The notes under the pieces are model-generated. The model ran no database searches, was not told the DNA's origin, and saw nothing but the letters and a program-made list of their open reading frames with translations. The position numbers and the translations under genes were made by a program. Source: Dipylidium caninum (lineage: Eukaryota; Platyhelminthes; Cestoda; Cyclophyllidea; Dipylidiidae). Taken from it: a stretch of 64,000 nucleotides of DNA. The stretch spans positions 620,001-684,000 of the forward strand of contig QEYB01000180.1 of NCBI GenBank assembly GCA_017562135.1, read 5' to 3'. Shown one piece after another: positions 1-11,609 of the stretch. Positions within the stretch are counted from its first letter, which is position 1. Each line of letters begins with the position of its first letter.

Positions 1-3000
1 GGGATCGGACAAGCCCAGTCTTTACGGTATTTCCATCCTCTCCGGTGACCGTGGCGTCGCGTTTCTGAGTGTGGCCGTACTCGTACAGCTACTCGGCCAC
101 CGACTACGGTGAAAATTAGGCTTGCTGCGATGCTCCATCGGACCAACAGCACTAAGTTCAGCGCGTCGGCACCAAGCGCCAACCGGCCCTTCCTGGGATG
201 AGAGCCCTGCTAGCTGAGCGGTCTCTTGCAGCTTGACCCGCATCATATGACTCTCGTTGGCCCATCCTCCTCTCTGGCACGCACAAAAATACACGGAAAT
301 ACGTGGGTCATTTCGTCGTGCTGTATGCATAAGTGCCACTTTCCCGTCTCCCACAGTGTCACTTGATTTACTGATAAGATCTTTGATTAAAGGATACATG
401 CTAGTTGGACAGAGAAGTAGGAAATCTATAAATTACTTGGATACTTGAACGAGAAAGCCAACGCTGTTGAACACTCTATTTTTCGCCAGTATCTTCATAC
501 CTCTAATAGTTTCATTCGTAATGGCACACTTTATTTTACAAACCACTTTTAGTTCCTAATATTCCCTAAGAAACACTTTTGTTGGTGTCTGGCCCCCGCA
601 AAATCATTGTAGTATACGTACGACTATGTTCCGATAAGCCGCCCGTATCCACGAGGCCTCTGGCGATTTCAAATCATTGGGCCAAAAGATGTGACTCGCC
701 GCTTGGGAGAGATGGTGTTCCGCCAGTCACGACGTAGGGAGCCTGACCATCCAACGAGTTCTGCAACACATATTGGAAAAGCGACCCATCGCTACAGCGA
801 CTGTGGGATCCCCCTAATTTGCAAACCAACTTGCGACAGGAAATGCCTTTCTCTATGGCAAACCGATCCCCTAAACTCAGATTGAATGCTAATTCTTTTC
901 CAACTTGGCAATTTGTATTCCTCTTCTAATGGGACCCGATGCCCTCTGGGTGTTTATAACGCTAGTAATGACAGCGGTTTGTCGGGGCGATGCCTTGGAA
1001 AACCAGGGCGGTCGTTTAGTGTTTTAAGTTTTGGAAAATACTACCTTATTTACTTAACTGGCGTCCATAGCGTTCATAATCAGAAAACCCTGAATCAATT
1101 CACGCGAGTCTCGTAGCTATAAAGTGGCCTGTAATGTAATAAAAGGTGAACTGCTGAAATACTTTATGCCAGCAATTATGTGCCATCTGCGCAACTTCTG
1201 CCTACACATTTGCTTTATCAATAGCCTAAGAACTTTTGTGAGACCCAGCGGCGCTACGTACGAGGGTGTGGATCTTTGAATGGTTGTGGTGAGAAGTGTG
1301 GGAGGAGGGAGGCAGAAGCCTGTGAGACTCACGTCATTGAGGGGCGGCAGCAGCTAAATCGGCGTATATGACGAGGGGTGGGTGTTCGCGTTGGGCTGTG
1401 TAAATCTTGTGCATTACTGACTGTGCACTCCGCTACAGGGGAAAAGAACCAATCGGGAACAGCCGACGGAGTTAGCTATCGTGATGGCTATCGAGGCCAG
1501 ACGTAAGTACAGCGATCCTAAAAAGGTACGATAATACTGAGACTCATAACATTTATCCAATAGATGGTCGTAATTTCCTCAGTCTTTGTGTGCAATTCTG
1601 TAGATAAGCGCCGGTATCAGGAGGGCCAAGTTGAATTCCTACATTACCATTAGTCGTATTGGCCTCCGGGAGACTCTCCATCTGAAAGAGTCGCACTCTT
1701 ATACATTAAGCTACGTTTGTTGAATGGGGCAGACGTGCTCACAGTTAAGATATGGATGACCAACGTTTACTTCTCGGTAGGCGTTTTTTATGCCTGTTTG
1801 CATCTTCTGTCTCTTTAACTTCTCCCATTAACTTTGCATGTATTTTCGACTACCGGGTTTGCAACTGCATGACACAAAAGAAAAATAGGACGGGGCTGCA
1901 CCTTCAAGTTTTCCATCGACCCTTCACGGGATCATTTCCGGCGTGTGGCTTTGTTAAGACACGGCTGAAGGCAATCCGGCCGATCGCGCCATCAGTAAAT
2001 GAAAGATCTTGAATTTAAGAATTGGATGATGATTCCTACTAACTCGCCCGTTATCCAGGCTTCGATACGTCGAGAGGATGAGAGAGAGAGGGAGGAGGAG
2101 AGTTGTGGAGTTTAGATGCTTGTTACTTGGTATTGGGGGGAGTCGGACCGGTTATGTTGACCGTTATGTCTTTAGACGGACGTGCCGCCCCTTGGTTGTA
2201 CTCGAGTGTCTGCCCCTAGACACCACGCCGTGGGCATCAAAAGGGGGGTTGTGGATTGCTAATGGCGCAATATAATGGACAACACAATAATATATACGGA
2301 TGATTTAACCTATTCACTGAGCGAAACATACGCCTTTCCATGCGCGGAATTCTGCGATCCACTGATCTTGTCAAGGCCGATCACGTGGGGGACAATTCCC
2401 GAGACTTCGGCACGTTTGACAAGACACCGAAAAGCACTGGGTGCCCTCGGGCTTTCCTTGTTCACAAGAGAATCCGATCGTTCTCTGGATAAGCAAGCTG
2501 AAACAATATACCATCTCCTCCTATAGACGATTAAGTTTACACGGCCCCCGACTGCGAATCGGAGAGGAAGACGTAAAAAACATTAATTGGTGTACATGAG
2601 AAATGGCATACCAATTGGAAGGAGTATGAATAAAGCGGGTCTGAGTTAACTGAGACGGTATTCCTCTAGTTCAGTTGAGGCAAACTGACCAGAGATTTGG
2701 ATTTGATTTGATGCCTCTTGGTGAGCACTCGATGTCGGAGGGCGTGCTGACCGTCAAGTGACGTATGCCCGCCCTGACTGGTCCACGTGACAATGGACAT
2801 AGGTGTTGCAGAGCTCAGTAGGTACGGGCAACCGCGCTCGAAATGGCGACTGAGCAATCATCGCCGTACACCGTGTCAACTGGATGGCCATACACATACA
2901 AGGGACAAACACATGGAATATTTATACGACACAGGCTAGGAAAGTTGCAATACTCAAAGTAAGTCATGAAAACATCTCCAAATGCGTGCCAATTTGGGGA

Positions 3001-6000
3001 CAAAAAGAAAGAATAACGATTTTTAAGTCTAAACAAGGATATTACTCACCGTGTGCAGAGAGGGCCCTTTCGCTATCCTACAAAGTCCGCAGCTTCTTTC
3101 CCCGGTTCTCCAGGCTCGCGCGCAAAATCCTCGGTCCGCTATGGTGATGTTGGCCTAAAAACCTGTTTAGTAGACTGGCGTAAAGTATCGGGACAGTGGT
3201 TGTATTTTTGGTTGATCAGAGGCTAGTAATGTATTAACTCGCTGATAAACGCGTTTTTCGGGGCTAATCGGTGTACTGACTGTGACATTGAGGCACAAAC
3301 CTTGGCCACTTAAGACACCTTTCACCACGAATGGCACGTTTGCAAGGAATTACAACGGTCAGCCCCATGCAGTCTTGAAATGCTGAACGCCAAACACTTA
3401 GAAACGAGTAATCGCTCTTGCAACCGCTGGCGTAGGTGCGTGTGCACGGAAGTAGCTCAGCCCATGCAACGAACCCACCTATGGTTGTGACCCGGCTAAG
3501 AACTGCTCGAGACGTGGGGGCTCGCCGAATCGATCGTCGGTTCGGCCATTCCTTCGGCGCGACCGAGTTTGCCGCTGAATTGCATGACTTGTCGCCGGAG
3601 AAAGTCGACCAGTCTTCCGGGGACTGACCATGAGATTTCGTTGGCGTCTCTCTCCGGCGCTTGTTTATCGTTGCTTAAGGCCTCCCCGATAGGTCTACAA
3701 CGATTACGGAATAGAATAACCGGTCCGGTACGTAGGGGTTTTCATGAAACATGTGAAAGTTGAGGCTTCACTCCCAAAAGATATGTTTTTGCGTGAGAAA
3801 GTGAAGACTAAGTAAGGCTTCATCCTACAGCCCTAGGCAAGACTGAGCGGGGCTTATTGTGCCACGTGGGAACCCGAACATGGCGCGTTAACATTGTTTG
3901 ATCATTTAAAGCAGTCCTTTCTGCTGCGCGTTGTCAGTTATTTTTTGCAATGGCAAAGTACCCGAATCCCTTCACCATATGTTCCACAAAAGAATACGGT
4001 GAATGTTCATCAGACCTCAGAATTCAGCCACTTTTGACCAGAACCTGAACCCTCTATATACGAATTTAAGCCAATCCTCTTTTAAACCCCTTCTAACGTT
4101 TCTACTGACATTCTTGACTTGTAATGCTCTGACGCTCATTATATTCCTTCTAAACACAAAGCTCTCTTCTTACCTGATCTTGCCATCCACACAATGAGGA
4201 TTGTTCAATGCTGCACACATTTTCGCAACCTACAATCTTTTCCGCCTCGGATGAAGAGAATCGCCAGTCATCTGAAAAGGAAAGAGATGCAGAATTAGTG
4301 CATTTGACTGCCGTATGCAAGTGATTGGCGTTCTCCTACAACTCGCATGTCCCTTCCACATTACACCATCAATCTGCACGCGTACTCGATTCGCAGTTAA
4401 TTCTCGCCCATATATTTAGAGCATAGAGATGCTAAGTCTAATCAGCGTGTACCCTCGGGGGATGGTTCCAGTGCCCGCGCGGAGGCCAGCGTATCAGCAT
4501 CCGACGGCTTGTTTTTGTCAGCCTGCTTTGGCGGCGACCGGCTGTCTGGACCCAGTCGTGGGCCCTGTTTCCCGATGCCGGGTGGCGTTTTGCACTCGTT
4601 GGGGTCTGCTATGTAGCCGAGAGGCCACCAGATCCACCGCCCCCTCCCCCTCCCCCTTCCTCCCCTCCTCCTCCCTCCTATCGATGGACGCTTCTGTTGC
4701 AAATTATTCTGTAATCCGGGAATTATTCCTGGGCGATCCCACTCACTAGCGCTCATTTCTTCTTTCCTTCACTCTATTGCACTCAAGGCCGAAATCCATT
4801 CAAGAGCACACAATCGATAATTTAAATAGAGCAATCGATTAGGTGGGCTGTAAATTGATTTACTCAGTTTATTTGATTTACATCTAGCCCATTTGGTTAC
4901 TTTCGAACTTCAAGAAAAATTCCATTGGACAACTTCCCACAACTCCCACAACACCTCTCGGCTCTACATCTGCATCTCCAGTGCAAAGGAAAGAATCCGC
5001 AACTACACTAGCGGATACAGGTTAGCGACACGCAAAAAAACGAGCGGCCAACAAGCGACTACTGAGACTGCAAACCTGCCATGGGAGCAACTTCGGTAAC
5101 GCGCGCTTCGCCCCGCCCCGTTCCACCCCGCCCAGACCTTACACCACGTTCACGTCCGAAACGCGAGTGAGAATATCGGCACACATCGCTGTGCCCGCGA
5201 AACACGGTCAACTGAATTAGACACCGGAATACCTTTAACTGCCCGTCGACTTCAGACAGGAAATACCAGAAGCCTTCATGGACGGCCTGTGAACTGCCCT
5301 ACAATGAGGATGCATCACTGCTTTTTAGCCACGACTAAAAACAGTTAGACCGGTGGTAGATTTGTTTTAGAACTTAAAACTCCACGGCGTTATTATCCTC
5401 CGAGGTTTTCCCAAAGATAATGAGTTTAACTGAGAAAAAATGCAATCTTAGGTAAGCCATAAACGAAAAAACGACTTTTTCGTAACAATGAGCGGTATTT
5501 ACAGATACACTACAGAGACCCGTTTATTGAGCAGGCTCATCAGAAACTCCTGAGGACATTATCCGAGAGGCTTTTTTCGACTCCCTGGGGAAACGCCAGA
5601 GCAACCTGGCGATTATGTCTTCGATTTGGGACATAGTAAAACGAGTGTCCACATCAGGAATCATCTAAAAGAAACGTACGCTGAGACCAACAAGCCATAC
5701 TCAAAACAAATACTCCCGCATCCATCCCGCCCATAAGAGGCATGCAGGATAGGAGATAAAACAGTAGAAATAGTACAAAATTTGCCGTTTATTGTTATAA
5801 CTCCACTATTTACGTGAAGTACGTGAAGTAAGTCGGTTTGATAAGTGGAAGAAGAATTTCACCTAATCGGACGTGCGATTTGATAAGCGGCTACATATGA
5901 GTAAAAGTAACATGACCACAGACTACCATTTTTAAAAACTTTCATTGCTGTGCATTTTATAAATCACATTCATAAACATCTACATGATTGCTATACTAAA

Positions 6001-6040
6001 AGTAATGTGGTAGATTGATAAAAGTCACCAGATCACTCAC
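1..6040. other. intergenic, no gene supported
   Basis: I see no reading frame with recognisable protein features here; open frames are short and on both strands. It holds a pyrimidine-rich tract near 4640-4680, a GC-box-like C-rich stretch near 5110-5135 and a 9-bp direct duplication at 5812-5829 (ACGTGAAGT twice). The 3' exons of the RPC9-like gene probably lie in the right part of this stretch, but I could not locate them. Confidence 0.5.
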
Positions 6041-6314
6041 CACGGAGAGTTCAACTTGTGTGGTTGGGCAGTTGTTAATCAGTGCGAGTAATTCGAGCTT
6101 TGACAGCTTGAATTTGCGCATTGAGGCGACGAATGACCGAACCTCGTCAAATGTCTGACAGGAGCAACGGCGATTTCTCATTCAGGTACTTCAGCCCCGT
6201 ATAAAGGATGGTCTGCTGCGCGCGTACTTTTTCCTTGGATTCCATGCGTCTTCTCAAAAACGAGTACGTCTCCAAGTTTGTAAGCGGCCTGATGTCGTCC
6301 AGATTGACATCCAT
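6041..6314 (-). CDS. CRCP: RNA polymerase III subunit RPC9 (CRCP)-like, 5' part
   Basis: RPC9/CRCP pairs with RPC8 to form the stalk of RNA polymerase III in the nucleus. The exon reads from an ATG at 6314 (MDVNLDDIRPLTNLE), which lines up without gaps with the start of the animal protein. It continues through LKYLNEKSP and CSCQTFDEVRSFVASM to KLSKLELLALINNCPTT and ends VELSV at a good donor (GTG/GTGAGT, at 6040/6041). An in-frame ATG at 6353 would add 13 residues. About 90 of the usual roughly 150 residues are present; the acidic C-terminal helix should lie in exons further left that I could not find. Between KSP and CSCQ the frame moves by one base (one extra base near 6167), so the exon is open only as two overlapping frames. 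Identification rests on the HRDC-like core pattern, not on a search. Confidence 0.72.
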
Positions 6315-6353
6315 AGTTAAGGTTGTGCCATTCTGATCCCTGGGCGAAGCCAT

Positions 6354-9300
6354 GTCTAGGTCAAAATAAAACTAACTTTTCGCCAATCTCGATCTTTATG
6401 GAACAAGTGACGACGTAGCTCACGGCCTTGCGAAGGCAAATTAAACAACTAACAGAGGGCAGCGAGATCATTAGCTCAGTTAATAGATATTTAGGAAATG
6501 GTAATTTGGGAACTCGTTACTGGGCGCTCACGACAGTGGGCGGTATAGTGGCCAATCAGCGTAAGGAATAGTTCGTATGAATCCAAACGCCGTATGGCCA
6601 GGCATTGCGACCTAGTTATTCTTGATGCAATGAACTGCCAGTACGGTCGGTATTTTTTTGGAGTGCTCGTCGATTGGCGCATGTTTTAAACACCGAATGA
6701 AACGAGATCCACCCATGCACCTCAAAGCATTTGACGGCTCTCACCGCCTCGGCATTCCACTTTGCATCGCCCTGCTTAATACCTTCAACTAATGTCCCGT
6801 CGCCATCGAAAAAACGTCGATTCATAGTCCTGAACACAGATTCTGCTGATAACTATTTCTTTTTCTCGCTCACTTTGGTTTTTAATATGTTCATTATCGC
6901 GGTCAGCGGGAGCTAACGCAACTTTGCCTATCATTCAAGCTGAAATTGATGAATGCATCATTAACAAGTCAAATGACGTGCGAATTAAAAGGTGATCCCA
7001 TCCGCGGTTCGCCGTCGCGAACAACGCGGTCTTGCAACGAGAAGACTTCCCGTGGTCAAAATATCTATGATGTCAGAGTCGCATGGCATCCACTGATATT
7101 ATTTTAAAAGCCACCTGAAATCACCAATCTGGCTTACGCCAACATGCATGCAGTCTTCCACATTAGGCGTGAAAAAATCAGGATTTGGACTCAGAAAATA
7201 CTCGGTCACCAGCGCAAATTTGGCCGCCTGACCAGTTGCATCTTCTCCATTGTCTCTTTACCGAAAAGTTACGCGGTCCCCTGCTTCTGTTTATAGGGTC
7301 AAAACCACGTAACACACAGATCCGCACCCGGATGAAGGGCCATCCCCTCGGCTACGGCTCGCTTCGAGTGCTCATCTTTCCTGGTCAGATTTGATGGTGG
7401 ACGAATGATCGCGTGACTAACTGCCTGGCCTCCCTGAGTGTCATCGGCGCCAGCACCATCCCCGATCAGTCGAGCCTGTGCGGCGCCGTGACGACCCTCG
7501 ACGCAGACAGGGACACGAAAATTCTTGCAATGATGCTGCAAAATAGCCAGTTCTAACATGGGAGCCAAGTAACCACTCACTTTATCTCTCTCCCTCCAAT
7601 TTACCGATGTATCCACCCACGTCACTCGCAGACCAACTCCCGCATTTCGATTCCCAATCTAATTAAATAAGAGGGGATCGAGAATATTCAACTTTCATTT
7701 AACGGTTCGATCATAAATGGCCCGCTTCCTTCCTATTATTTCGGATTCTGGGCAAAATCTTTTCCAATGCTCAGTGTTTTTCGGTGGAACAATTTCGGGG
7801 GGAGGCTAAATAACGACTGTTCTAGAAGCCTATACCAAAAGTCGTTCGAAACACCTTTCCAAACGCCAAGCTTATTACTTCAAGCCTTACTGTTTACCGT
7901 TGAACCGCCTAGGAGGTGTTACCTGTTAGGCCTTCGGACCGCATCGGATGGCGGACCCAAATAACCTCTACACTTAGAGATATTGTTTGGGTGGAAGAAG
8001 TCTTATCGTCTAGTGGCCGTTATTGTTAATCTTGTGGGTGCCATACCACCATTAATGAATGCTTTCGCGACAGTAGCATTTGGTTTTAGCGTAACGGTGC
8101 GTGTAAACATCAGGCAAAGTAGAAATAACCCAGCAGGCGCCTTTTGCATTCTTAATATCACATTAATTCCCATTAAAAACTCGACATCCTCATTTTTCTG
8201 ATGTGGGCTGAAAGTATTACCTATCGGCGGTAATGAATGTATTTGCCTGGCTCCCACTTTCAGGGGAATGCTAGAATAGCGTCCCTTTAATTTGGTCCCA
8301 TATCAATTTGAACAAAACCACGTTTTCCTTCAGATGGTAAAGAGGTGACGACTGCTCCTGGTGGAGACGGGGGAACATTGCAGGAGGGCGCACCAGAAGG
8401 CGACTCAGACTTATAAGACGGAGCCGCCTCGTTTACCACTCTCTGAACCATCTCATTCCACCATTACGAAAATGCCTGGACCATTTTTCTACCAGCACCG
8501 CAAAAAGCCACATTCGTTAAAAAATATCTCCTCCAATAGATCAAATACGTAACACATAAGTTAATATCAATGAAAGAATTTGTAATTTTGGGAGTTAATT
8601 TTAATTTTTCATGCTCTTAGTCCAAGAAATTAGCCTCAGATCACTGCTAAAACAACGCTGAACACAGAAGTAGTCGATATTCATAATGCAATACTTGTCA
8701 GAACTTGAGTATGTTTTAAGTTCCAAAAGTAAGTTTTATTTTATAAAAAATAAAGCTAATTTTTGTAACATTACTTTAGGCTATACTAGTTTGTAACACT
8801 GTAGGAGCCAACTTCCCCATTGCTATTGCGGCAGCAATTTACCATAAGACTATGTTAACCACTTAAATGCTTCCCACATGGTTAGGTGATTTTCCTATTG
8901 AAAACACCGATTGCTTTCAACGGATCAGGATTTTAGTTATTCGGGCATTGAGGTCAAAAAACACTGCGGACTTTACCAAAATTCCTCCTTTAACAACTGA
9001 TTTTTTCTTTTGTGTTTAAAGGTGGTCGTCGAGGAGGATGCACACTAATTTTCGATGTTCAACCTTAGCCTCTACCTACGAAGGCTCCTTCAATTCCGAA
9101 CAAAGCAGCGCACGAGATAGTGACGGAATATACATATGCCCTTATGTATAGAAGAATGGAAACTCCCAAGACATCAAATAATTTCCACGTTTAATTGTAG
9201 ACGTGTCCAGATGGGTGTACTGTAGCGATAACAGTTTACTCTACTCCATTTCTGAATTTAATACTTTGTAAATTATAAGCCACAGAGCACTCATATTACT

Positions 9301-9865
9301 CAAATTCTTGACGATACTACTGTGTACCGCAAGCCTTTGTGGAATGTGACCTAAAATTATTATTGTTCGTCACTTGAAAATATCAATCTTTTTTGCTGCC
9401 ATTTCTCATGCTCTCGCTCTACACTTCCTTGGACTGCTGCTAGTGAGTAAAAGGCTAAAACGATCAACGCAAACAGAAGGATCATCCCTGCCTCCTAACC
9501 ATTGAGCACGACACCGGATGCCGCCCACAGAAGTTAACCTTGACTTGAAATGATGAGACAAAAAAGAGGCTACACCTTGTTGCTGAAACCATGCTAGAGT
9601 AACTGAACGAGCGGCACTTACTTCAATATCCTACTAGAAACTCAAGTAAGTTAATAATGTCCCATTGTTTCGTGGAATATTTTAAGAGTATTTTGAAAGC
9701 CAGAAATTGTTTGGCAGAGTATGAAGCGAGGATTACATCCAAGTTTGGTGAGAAAATAGTAGAGTTAAATAGATACTCATTCATTGTTGCCAAGAATAAC
9801 ACCGCGTATCAAACGGCAACTTGGCACTCGTTTTGTTAATACATTGCGTACGACTTACTAACCCT
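6354..9865. other. intergenic, no gene supported
   Basis: Between the RPC9-like gene and the kinase gene I recognise nothing with confidence. Minus-strand open frames at 6616-6837 and 7299-7625 are the longest, but they match no family I know and lack a convincing exon context. 8.5-9.4 kb is AT-rich and full of stop codons. Confidence 0.4.
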
Positions 9866-10408
9866 TTAAGTGTCACTTTTCACGCTACACGTGAGTGCTG
9901 CATTAAGTAGGAAATACGGGTGTATCACAAACAATAAGCTGATAAAGAAGCAAAGAAACAAGTCATACTTTCTCAACGCCCATGACTGTGCGCCGTCGTG
10001 CGGTTCTCTTTTGTCTTCCTCGCGAAGCGCATTGCAAGAGTCCGCATTGCTCCCTACCTTCCCATAATCATTTGCCATGGCCAGGTTCCAGGTTTCAATG
10101 GAGGTCCCTGGGATCGCGGCAGCAGAGTGAGGCAAGGTGCGAGATCGTGTCGGTTGCGTGTACCGGCGGCTACTGTCACGTGATGATGCATTGGTCCTTG
10201 TTGAAGGTGCTTCACCAGCCAAGGCAGCGGCGCGTTGTCTTGTCATAGGGCCAGCCGGACTTGCACCACCCTGATTTTTTCCATTTCGCGAATTAACAAA
10301 GGGCCGTGAGGCGGGCATAAGCGAATGTCGGCTGGGTATGAAGGGACGTGCCATCGCGTTTTTACTGGCCACTCTCAGACTGCTCCTACTTTGAAAGAGG
10401 ATGTGCAA
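9866..10408 (-). other. 180-codon open frame beside the kinase C-terminus, unassigned
   Basis: This minus-strand frame overlaps the last bases of the kinase gene in another frame and then stays open for almost 480 nt. The predicted product is rich in Ser, Arg, Ala and Pro in its first 110 residues and ends with a hydrophobic stretch (LFLCFFISLLFVI). I recognise no domain. It could be a chance frame, or the kinase tail extended by a frame error or by alternative splicing, since two other frame breaks exist in that gene. Confidence 0.18.
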
Positions 10409-11609
10409 TTGCAGCGGACGATGCAGAATTTGACGAACACGGTTTCTCTATCGAGACTGGAATGCGGAAATCTGCTATAGATGATGTCGGACCGTCATTG
10501 AAGAAAGGTAATTTCAAGGCTCCACAGGCCGTGATCCTCCTATGCGAATTGAATGTCAGTAGTTTCTGCAGGGCACAATTATACCGACTACTAGAAATGG
10601 AGACAACTCACACAAAATCATGTTCTTATAAAAACACTTACCTCGATAAGTTCAAGAGCAGAAGAGTCATTGGTTTTGACCTTTGAACGCAAAATGCTGT
10701 GCTCGCCTATTTTCTTAAAGTTTATCCACTTGAGGAAGGAGTTTTTGGGCCATTCGGATTCTGGAGGAAAACCGAGGGTACTAATAAAGTTAAGTGAGTG
10801 CATATACCATGTTACTTGAATATCTTTTGTAGAACTACAGTGTCCGTTTTCCCATTGAATAACGGCGCTAAATTGAATAACTCGACAATTATGCACCCCG
10901 CAGCCCACACGTCACAAGGAGAAAGGTACTCGGACAAAAGAAGAATCTCAGGCGAACGATACCACAGAGTGACTACGATTGGTGTCAGAGGTGACTCCCA
11001 GCCCAGCACCCGAGATAAACCAAAATCTGTTATTTTTAAATGTTTACCAGCCTTATCAATAAGAATGTTAGCTGGTTTTATGTCTCGATGGATTATTCGG
11101 TGCGAATGCAGGAAGTCAATGCCCTTCAGTAACTGAGAAGACATTTCCTAAAGGGATAATTCAGAAATGAGCTCTAAAATTACTCTAATGGTGGTGATTG
11201 GAAGACCCTTTTCTTGGGGAATCTTGGAAAGAAACTGAGCCAAGTCACAATCGATGAATTCGAAAACGATGTACACCGACAAATCAGTCCGTTTCGGTGC
11301 AACGATATATCCAACATTCTAAAACTAAATAACCCAAAATAGACTCACTGCACAAGATAAGGCGACTGTGCTGCTTGGACCTTCCTAAGAGCAGCCAGTT
11401 CGCGCAGAGTACTTAAAGGTATGCCTTGGTCATTCTGCAGGGATTAATATTTCCTTCAGAGCCACAATCTGACCATCAGGGGAGGTGCCCTTGAAAACAC
11501 GACCGTAGGCTCCAGCACCCAAAAGGTCGGAAGGTTGATACTTGTCATCAGAAGGGATCTTTCCATATGCCGTTTGATTTATTGGTAGTAAAGGTCTTAA
11601 ACCAGCCAT
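10386..11609 (-). CDS. cyclin-dependent kinase, CDK4/6-like
   Basis: Ser/Thr kinase of the G1 cyclin-D-dependent class, expected to act on Rb-type proteins in the nucleus. Exons (minus): 11349-11609, 11184-11318, 10816-11147, 10642-10780, 10386-10565, with introns of 30, 36, 35 and 76 nt; about 348 residues. Visible motifs in order are the glycine loop GAGAYGRVF, VALK with the ATP lysine, the C-helix PLSTLREL (CDK4/6 type, not PSTAIRE or PFTAIRE), HRDIKPANIL, DFGLSR, the T-loop LTPIVVTLWYRSPEILL, and the C-lobe KLLTFNSHRRITACGAL. The T-loop Thr is followed by Pro, as in CDK4. Two single-base frame breaks of opposite sign occur, before PLSTLREL (near 11441) and in exon 11184-11318 (near 11290). 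Total exon length remains a multiple of three. Catalytic residues are intact, so I favour a working gene with sequence errors. It is head-to-head with cyclin Y 1.6 kb away. Confidence 0.85.

Noticed and set aside
4429..4756. Overlapping frames of about 105 codons on both strands
   Set aside because: Generated by a pyrimidine-rich tract; the product is mostly Pro/Ser or Gly/Arg.
6616..6837. Minus frame with FDGDGTL, like a HAD phosphatase motif
   Set aside because: Only the one short string fits; the second and third HAD motifs are absent and the frame is 73 codons.
7299..7625. 108-codon minus frame with a fairly normal amino-acid mix
   Set aside because: No family recognised, and an alternative + strand frame reads equally well; not enough to call a gene.
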